Assembly: GCA_037176705.1 (NCBI GenBank)
Contig: CM073905.1
Span: 29,048,986 to 29,112,985 of the forward strand
From: Molossus alvarezi
Lineage: Eukaryota > Chordata > Mammalia > Chiroptera > Molossidae
Direction of reading: 5' to 3'
DNA: 64,000 nucleotides
The translations under genes and the position numbers were made by a program. The stretch's first letter is position 1; each line of letters starts with the position of its first letter. Below the pieces are notes generated by a model. The model was not told where the DNA came from. It worked only from the letters and a program-made list of their open reading frames with translations, and searched no databases. Positions 61,601-64,000 of this stretch are shown in pieces.

Positions 61601-64000
61601 ATTGGGTTCTCGATGAATAATAATTCTCAGCCTGAAAAAAATCCAATTTGGATTTGATCAGTGGGTTAAAAATCAGTGTTTGAGCCCTGGCCAGTGTGAC
61701 TCAGCGGTTAGAGCATTGGCCCGTGGACCCGAGAGACCCGAGTTCAGTTCCCACTAAGGGCACGTACCTCGGTTGCAGTTTGTCCCCAGCCCCGGTTGGG
61801 TTGTGTGGGTGGCAACCAGTCGATGTGTCTCTCACGTCAATGTTTCTCTCTCTCTCTTCCTCCCTCTCTCCCTCCTGCTCTATCAGAAGATAAATGCAAA
61901 AATGTCCTCAAGTGAGGATAAAAAAAAAAAAAAAAAATCAGTGTTTGACCGTAGAACCCCAATGACACAGTGACCCAGATCAAGGGGTGGGGGGCCACTC
62001 CGGCCGTGGTGGGCCTGTTACCCTGCCTGCTCAGCCTTCTCTCCTCCCTTGTCTGACTGGAAGGATACAAACCACAGCATTATATCCATTGCAAGGCCAC
62101 CGGCTCTACAGTTCACAAATCTGATTTAGGACCATTGAAACACTACACCTGAGAGAGCTGGAACTTTTATTTCTGTATCATACAGGCCATTTCAGCAACA
62201 GAAAGGGTCTGTGGGGGACCCTGGTCACAGCAGCAGTGGGAGGAGTTTCTTATGAACCCCAGAACCAGAACTACCCATAGTTGGGAGAGCCGAGAAATCG
62301 GCCGTGAGCGCAGATTTTCCACATCAAAGCGGGAAGCGCCCGACTTGCTGCAGGCCCTGGGGCGAGGGACACGCCCCTTGAAGAGGCCCGAGCAGATGAC
62401 AGTGGACGGCAGGTGGCGAGGCTGTGGACATGCTGTGACTTGGGGGACCTACAGTCCACCGCGCCAGCCAGGCACCGGAGTCCGCACGGGTCCTGGCTCT
62501 TCCCCACCCCCAAGCCCTCAGCTCTTGATCTGAAATGAGGACATTTCATTTGAGAACTCATGCTAGACTGCGCGTTCCTTTCAGGCAGGGGCGATTTTTC
62601 CGCTTTTCTGCACTTGCTCTCTGCCCTCTACCTCGGCAACCCTCAGGAGAGGGTGCTCGACGGGGTGTCAGTGCTGGGGAAACACCCACTGGCTGGAAGT
62701 TATCCCCGAGCGCCAGGTGAAGCCGGTGGGCCTCACTAAGCGACCGCGGACCCACGGTTCACTTTCTCAGCCTCGGTTTTAGAATGTACGCAGACGGACT
62801 TGCTCCCTGTAAAGAAGCAAACAGACGTTCACCGCCGTTGACATCATCCACCTTACAAGATGAGCGGACCCCTTCCAGCACGGTTTTCTATTCAACATTA
62901 ACGTAGGCCCCGCTGTGGGCCAAGTTCCAAGCTGAAGGTACAGAAAAACATGGAGGGAGAAAAATGGCTAATTGGCCCTTAAAGAGATTCATCAGTCAGA
63001 TGGTAGCTCAGCTGATGGTGCAACAAGTGATCGTCCCCTAAGCCATCTGAGCCCACATCCCAGGGCTTTTCCTCAACAGCTAACCGCCCAGCCCAGGGGC
63101 CCGCCTGGTGCTCGGGCATTCCTGCTGACCACCTGCACACGGGTGGCACTGCTGTGACCCATTCCACTCCCTGGCAGGCCCCAGGACGCCCGAGGGGAAG
63201 CCACTGCTTCCGCCTCCGGCCCCAGGTGCCCCTAGGCCAGCTCAGCAAAGCTTCTTGGTAGCAGCAGCTACACTCTATTTCTGGGGACGCCAGGAGTGAT
63301 GATCTTGTTTAGGGGGTTGTCTCTTGTTAAGGGTGAGCTTGGGGATTCAGCTGAGGCCTGGTGGCAGTTCCCAAGTAAGGACAAATATGGCCATGAAGCA
63401 ATTTCCTTGAGCGAGAAGAAAAGAGGCCAATTTGGCTCACAAAGGGGTCAGCCAGTGTCGTTTCTGGCAACTGGCAGAAGCAGGATGTAAGTCTGGCTGT
63501 GTTCAGTCAGCAGGTTCTTGGCTCCTGCCAGCTAAAGCCAACAGCCCAGGGAAGCAGCAGCAGAGACACCGAGAGCCGAGCACAGAGCCGCGGGCCCCCT
63601 CTGAGACCACAGCAGGTTTCACCCCCTCAAGAGGCAGAATGACACGCTCGCTCGGTGTCCCAGCTGCGTCAACAGCCCAGAAAGAACTCTTGTGAAGCTG
63701 CTCCGGGGGCTAGCGGCTCAGAATAAAATGGAAGGGTGACCTGGGGTGGTGACACATTTCTCTGGGCAGAGCCAAGACCAGCCAACTTAGTGAGTGCCCC
63801 AGAACTGCGACCCAGCCCGCAAGGAGATGTCCCCCGCTCCTGACCCCGAGGGGGCGCTGGCCTCCCAGCCTTTCCTTCCAGCTGGGCTTGGATCTGGCCC
63901 AGCCCCACAGAACAGCTCCCCGCCCGGGCAGTACCTGCAGGTCTTTGTCGTGGCCCTGCCTCTCCAGGATCAGCACCCGGTCCTGCAGCTCCTCCACGGT
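42238..64000 (-). CDS. BICDL1: BICDL1 (BICDR-1), C-terminal 340 residues in seven exons
   Basis: Minus-strand joined exons: 63935-64000 (cut by the window edge), 57936-58115, 57150-57368, 56055-56198, 51349-51479, 45106-45226, 42238-42399. All borders are AG/GT and phases close. The protein is a coiled-coil cargo adaptor that links Rab6 vesicles to dynein-dynactin and KIF1C, controlling secretory vesicle transport in developing neurons. The visible part is almost all heptad-like coiled coil, broken by a Ser/Asp-rich acidic segment (STDSSMDESSETSS) in exon 57150-57368. It ends in a basic tail FSFFRKI. Human BICDL1 is about 573 residues, so roughly the first 230 residues lie to the right of the window. 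It converges on RAB35, as in human. Identification is from remembered human sequence. Confidence 0.96.
42400..45105. other. BICDL1 intron
   Basis: A 2.7 kb intron, GC-moderate. I see no bat SINE in it and no gene. Several long open frames on both strands have no recognisable product. Confidence 0.6.
45106..45226 (-). CDS. BICDL1: BICDL1 exon 6 of 7 in window
   Basis: 121 nt completing a split Lys and encoding 40 residues, KNAVELELAKCKMDMMSL to SQQLEAWQ, a strong coiled-coil stretch with Leu/Met heptad spacing. Donor CAG|GTAAGG. Confidence 0.95.
45395..45530 (-). repeat. MIR element, reversed
   Basis: The words tatcactgccatctcacaga, tgaagtggttaggaggacg and aaatcagaactagaaccc resemble a reversed MIR. 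Confidence 0.5.
46440..46660. promoter_or_regulatory. Promoter-like CpG-rich block with CCAAT, CRE-like and CTCF-like motifs
   Basis: Inside a BICDL1 intron lie a CCAAT box (ccaatgagcg) near 46473, a CRE-like cacgtcag near 46486, a CRE half gcgtcac near 46506, an inverted CCAAT (cattggccag) near 46523, a left X-box half GTTGCC near 46564 and a CTCF-like core at 46644-46657. Motif density and CpG content stand out from the flanks. Whether it drives any transcript cannot be told from sequence. Confidence 0.4.
46644..46657 (+). promoter_or_regulatory. CTCF-like core motif
   Basis: CCGGCAGGTGGCGC agrees with the consensus CCASYAGRKGGCRS at 13 of 14 positions, the exception being G for A at the third. 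Such matches occur by chance, so occupancy is only a possibility. Confidence 0.4.
47192..47414 (-). repeat. VES-type SINE form A, reversed, with 9-bp TSD
   Basis: A T-rich tail, attcacccgaggatg, a short GA tract and a reversed head ending ggccagggc. The duplication cagggggac lies at 47183-47191 and 47415-47423. Confidence 0.9.
47564..47806 (-). repeat. VES-type SINE form A, reversed, with perfect 13-bp TSD
   Basis: A long T run, atcctcacccgaggac, a GA tract and the reversed head ending ccggccagggcg. The duplication agacttttttctt is perfect at 47551-47563 and 47807-47819. Confidence 0.95.
47832..48007 (-). repeat. L1 3'-end-like fragment with TA repeat
   Basis: After a (TA)n stretch at 47834-47863 the words ttgaatttattggggtgaca, ttggttaataaaattgtata and cataattctataatacatca occur, which I associate with a reversed L1 3' end in laurasiatherian mammals. 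The next SINE inserted at its right edge. Confidence 0.5.
48008..48228 (+). repeat. VES-type SINE form B with 15-bp TSD
   Basis: Head ggtgtagctcagtggctgaa, body aggcagccaatcgatgt, CT tract and aaaatcaataaaa tail. The duplication aaatg-t/a-ttccttagg lies at 47993-48007 and 48229-48243 with one mismatch. Confidence 0.93.
49037..49162 (+). mobile_element. Mariner-type MITE, about 126 bp, flanked by TA
   Basis: The left end cagagtgtggcaaaagtagg and the inverted right end cagggtggggcaaaagtggg match over about 30 bp. TA dinucleotides lie on both sides (49035-49036 and 49163-49164), the target of Tc1/mariner transposases. The interior is AT-rich and has no coding capacity. The terminal repeats still match closely, which points to a relatively recent or homogenised family. 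Confidence 0.85.
49790..49990 (+). repeat. MIR element, sense
   Basis: The words gtgaccctggggaaagaatc, tgcctcctcatctgtaaaac, tggggttgaatatatttacc and gtgatgcacagatgttatta follow MIR order. Confidence 0.65.
51018..51268 (-). repeat. VES-type SINE form A, reversed, with internal 15-bp duplication
   Basis: Aatcctcacctgagaatat, a GA/G tract, and the cgaacctgcaacccaggta segment identify the reversed form A. A 15-bp unit (gaccctttggtcctt) is tandemly duplicated at 51209-51223 and 51224-51238 in the anticodon-side part of the head. Confidence 0.88.
51349..51479 (-). CDS. BICDL1: BICDL1 exon 5 of 7 in window
   Basis: 131 nt, phase 0 in and 2 out, encoding VTLLSVEMTALKEERDRLR to RDRDEAIA plus two bases of Lys. 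Acceptor TCTTAG, donor AA|GTGAGT. Charged coiled coil. Confidence 0.95.
53426..53481 (+). repeat. Tandem duplication of a 28-bp unit
   Basis: Two adjacent 28-bp units both begin gacaccacc and end gcctcaggact or gcctcaggagt. They differ at a handful of sites in the middle. Confidence 0.75.
54137..54520 (+). repeat. Short B-like SINE split by a form A SINE
   Basis: The older copy reads ccctggccaggtagctcgat to acatac at 54137-54179 and resumes with aatacatcaatgagtggaac to caataaaaatt at 54455-54520. A form A SINE is inserted between. Confidence 0.85.
54195..54439 (+). repeat. VES-type SINE form A nested in another SINE, perfect 15-bp TSD
   Basis: A full form A copy with head ggctcagcggttagagcgtt and tail tctcgggcgaggattaag. 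The duplication aagaatcaaccaatg is perfect at 54180-54194 and 54440-54454, within the host SINE. Confidence 0.95.
55038..55297 (-). repeat. VES-type SINE form A, reversed
   Basis: Aaatcctcacctgaggatat, a G run and long GA tract, gagagagacccatcaagtgg and the reversed head ending gggccagggcag. Confidence 0.9.
56055..56198 (-). CDS. BICDL1: BICDL1 exon 4 of 7 in window (symmetric, 48 codons)
   Basis: 144 nt, phase 0/0, encoding SSRRIDDDSLEEQIRQ to EELQRLHSQ. Acceptor CGGTCAG, donor CAG|GTGAGC. Because it is symmetric it could be skipped without a frameshift. The preceding polypyrimidine stretch is poor (gagctcccgtgcggtcag). Confidence 0.92.
56199..57149. other. BICDL1 intron
   Basis: A 951-bp intron. 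A purine-rich stretch (gggagagaaaggagg-like) fills 56225-56390. No repeat family or gene is recognised. Confidence 0.6.
57150..57368 (-). CDS. BICDL1: BICDL1 exon 3 of 7 in window
   Basis: 73 codons, phase 0/0, LRLQLWEAYCQVRYLCSH to VDGMEPT. Acceptor GCGGCAG, donor ACG|GTAAGA. It carries the acidic Ser-rich segment. An upstream in-frame ATG (in MVKKNSFVRQ) is intronic. Confidence 0.95.
57369..57935. other. BICDL1 intron
   Basis: A 567-bp intron with no recognised repeat or gene. Its donor is the weak GTGCTG. Confidence 0.6.
57936..58115 (-). CDS. BICDL1: BICDL1 exon 2 of 7 in window
   Basis: 60 codons, phase 0/0, LHQSQLELQEVRLSYRQLQV to EELEQEREQ, a long coiled coil with an Ala/Ser break. 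Acceptor TGAAAG, donor CAG|GTGCTG, which lacks the usual G at +5. Confidence 0.94.
58330..59670 (+). repeat. Old L1 (L1M) 3' fragments, interrupted by a SINE
   Basis: Words typical of L1M 3' ends occur at 58440-58620 (gatgatattaaggaactatt), 58860-58990 (gtggggtacatggggcatga) and 59010-59670, where gatgaagatgtggaactggg and accaggcatcaaacaatgca recall the ORF2 end. Heavily diverged. Confidence 0.6.
58632..58846 (-). repeat. VES-type SINE form B, reversed, with perfect 14-bp TSD
   Basis: Tttattgatttgagagagag, catcgatgagaaagaacatc and the reversed head ending acaccggccaggc. The duplication tgggattgacttta is perfect at 58618-58631 and 58847-58860. It sits in old L1 sequence. Confidence 0.95.
59805..59907 (+). 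repeat. VES-type SINE form A, 5'-truncated
   Basis: Only the end is present: ctcacaccgatgttggtttc, the CT tract, ctaaaaatcaatgactatgt and cctcgggcgaggattaa. Confidence 0.75.
60062..60308 (-). repeat. VES-type SINE form A, reversed (first of adjacent pair)
   Basis: A T run, aatcctcgcctgaggac, a GA tract and the reversed head ending aaccagccagggc. The flanks share cagtttt on both sides. Confidence 0.9.
60318..60588 (-). repeat. VES-type SINE form A, reversed (second of adjacent pair)
   Basis: Aatcttcacctgaggatatt, a G run and GA tract, and a reversed head ending aaccgaccagagc. It lies about 10 bp from the first copy and is clearly diverged from it, so the pair comes from separate insertions. 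Confidence 0.88.
61265..61400 (-). repeat. MIR element, reversed
   Basis: The words ctccccatttcagagggaac, gatgtgaagtgacctagcag and ggccggactcgggtcacc follow reversed MIR order. Confidence 0.6.
61684..61932 (+). repeat. VES-type SINE form A with perfect 16-bp TSD
   Basis: Head ccctggccagtgtgactcag, full body, tail aaatgtcctcaagtgaggat and a long A run. The duplication aaaaatcagtgtttga is perfect at 61668-61683 and 61933-61948. Confidence 0.95.
63935..64000 (-). CDS. BICDL1: BICDL1 exon 1 of 7 in window, cut by window edge
   Basis: 22 codons are visible, TVEELQDRVLILERQ to GHDKDLQ, a perfect heptad coiled coil. The exon continues beyond 64000. Donor CAG|GTACTG, without the usual G at +5. Confidence 0.93.

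Larger units (their letters stand above)
58116..63934. other. BICDL1 intron with L1 and SINE cluster
   Basis: A 5.8 kb intron. It contains old L1 3' sequence at 58330-59670 interrupted by a form B SINE, a truncated form A SINE at 59805-59907, two adjacent reversed form A SINEs at 60062-60588, a reversed MIR at 61265-61400 and a sense form A SINE at 61684-61932. Stretches 60600-61260, 61950-63930 show no gene. Confidence 0.7.

Overview
This window is ordinary mammalian nuclear DNA holding three vertebrate genes in tandem: the last 16 coding exons of GCN1 (plus strand, 1125-14719), all six coding exons of RAB35 (plus strand, 23756-38198), and the last seven coding exons of BICDL1/BICDR-1 (minus strand, 42238-64000, running off the right edge). 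The order GCN1 > RAB35 > < BICDL1 is the one I know from human 12q24.23, read in the opposite orientation. Every exon boundary was set by reading canonical AG/GT borders and checking that codon phase closes from exon to exon.

The host is almost certainly a bat, probably a yangochiropteran. About twenty copies of tRNA-derived SINEs of the bat VES type are scattered through introns and intergenic DNA, many with target-site duplications. Two main forms can be told apart. Form A ends in a pattern like tcc-tcg-ggtgaggat plus an A tail. Form B ends in aaatcaataaa. A third, shorter B-like form is seen at 54137 and 22323. I cannot name the species. Older mammal-wide repeats (MIR, L2, L1M, MER5A, a Tigger1-like piece, a hAT-type element with a perfect 8-bp duplication) fill much of the rest. 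These old-repeat names come from memory of consensus sequences and their borders are approximate.

Layout. 1-14719: GCN1 exons and introns. 14720-15295: GCN1 3' UTR with AATAAA at 15267. 15296-23140: intergenic DNA, mostly old repeats. 23140-24060: CpG island and promoter of RAB35 with an NRF1-type palindrome and GC boxes. 23756-38198: RAB35, 201 codons with complete GTPase motifs and a CC prenylation end. 38199-40295: RAB35 3' UTR. 40296-40909: gap between the two convergent poly(A) sites. 40910-42237: BICDL1 3' UTR. 42238-64000: BICDL1 exons and long introns.

The three genes do not form a pathway. GCN1 is the ribosome-bound activator of the eIF2-alpha kinase GCN2. RAB35 is an endocytic recycling and plasma-membrane small GTPase. 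BICDL1 is a dynein-dynactin cargo adaptor for Rab6 vesicles. I found no undescribed biological system. The items most worth checking are a compact promoter-like or CTCF-like block inside a BICDL1 intron (46440-46660), weak splice donors and a symmetric exon in BICDL1, a mariner-type MITE at 49037, and nested or recent-looking SINE insertions.
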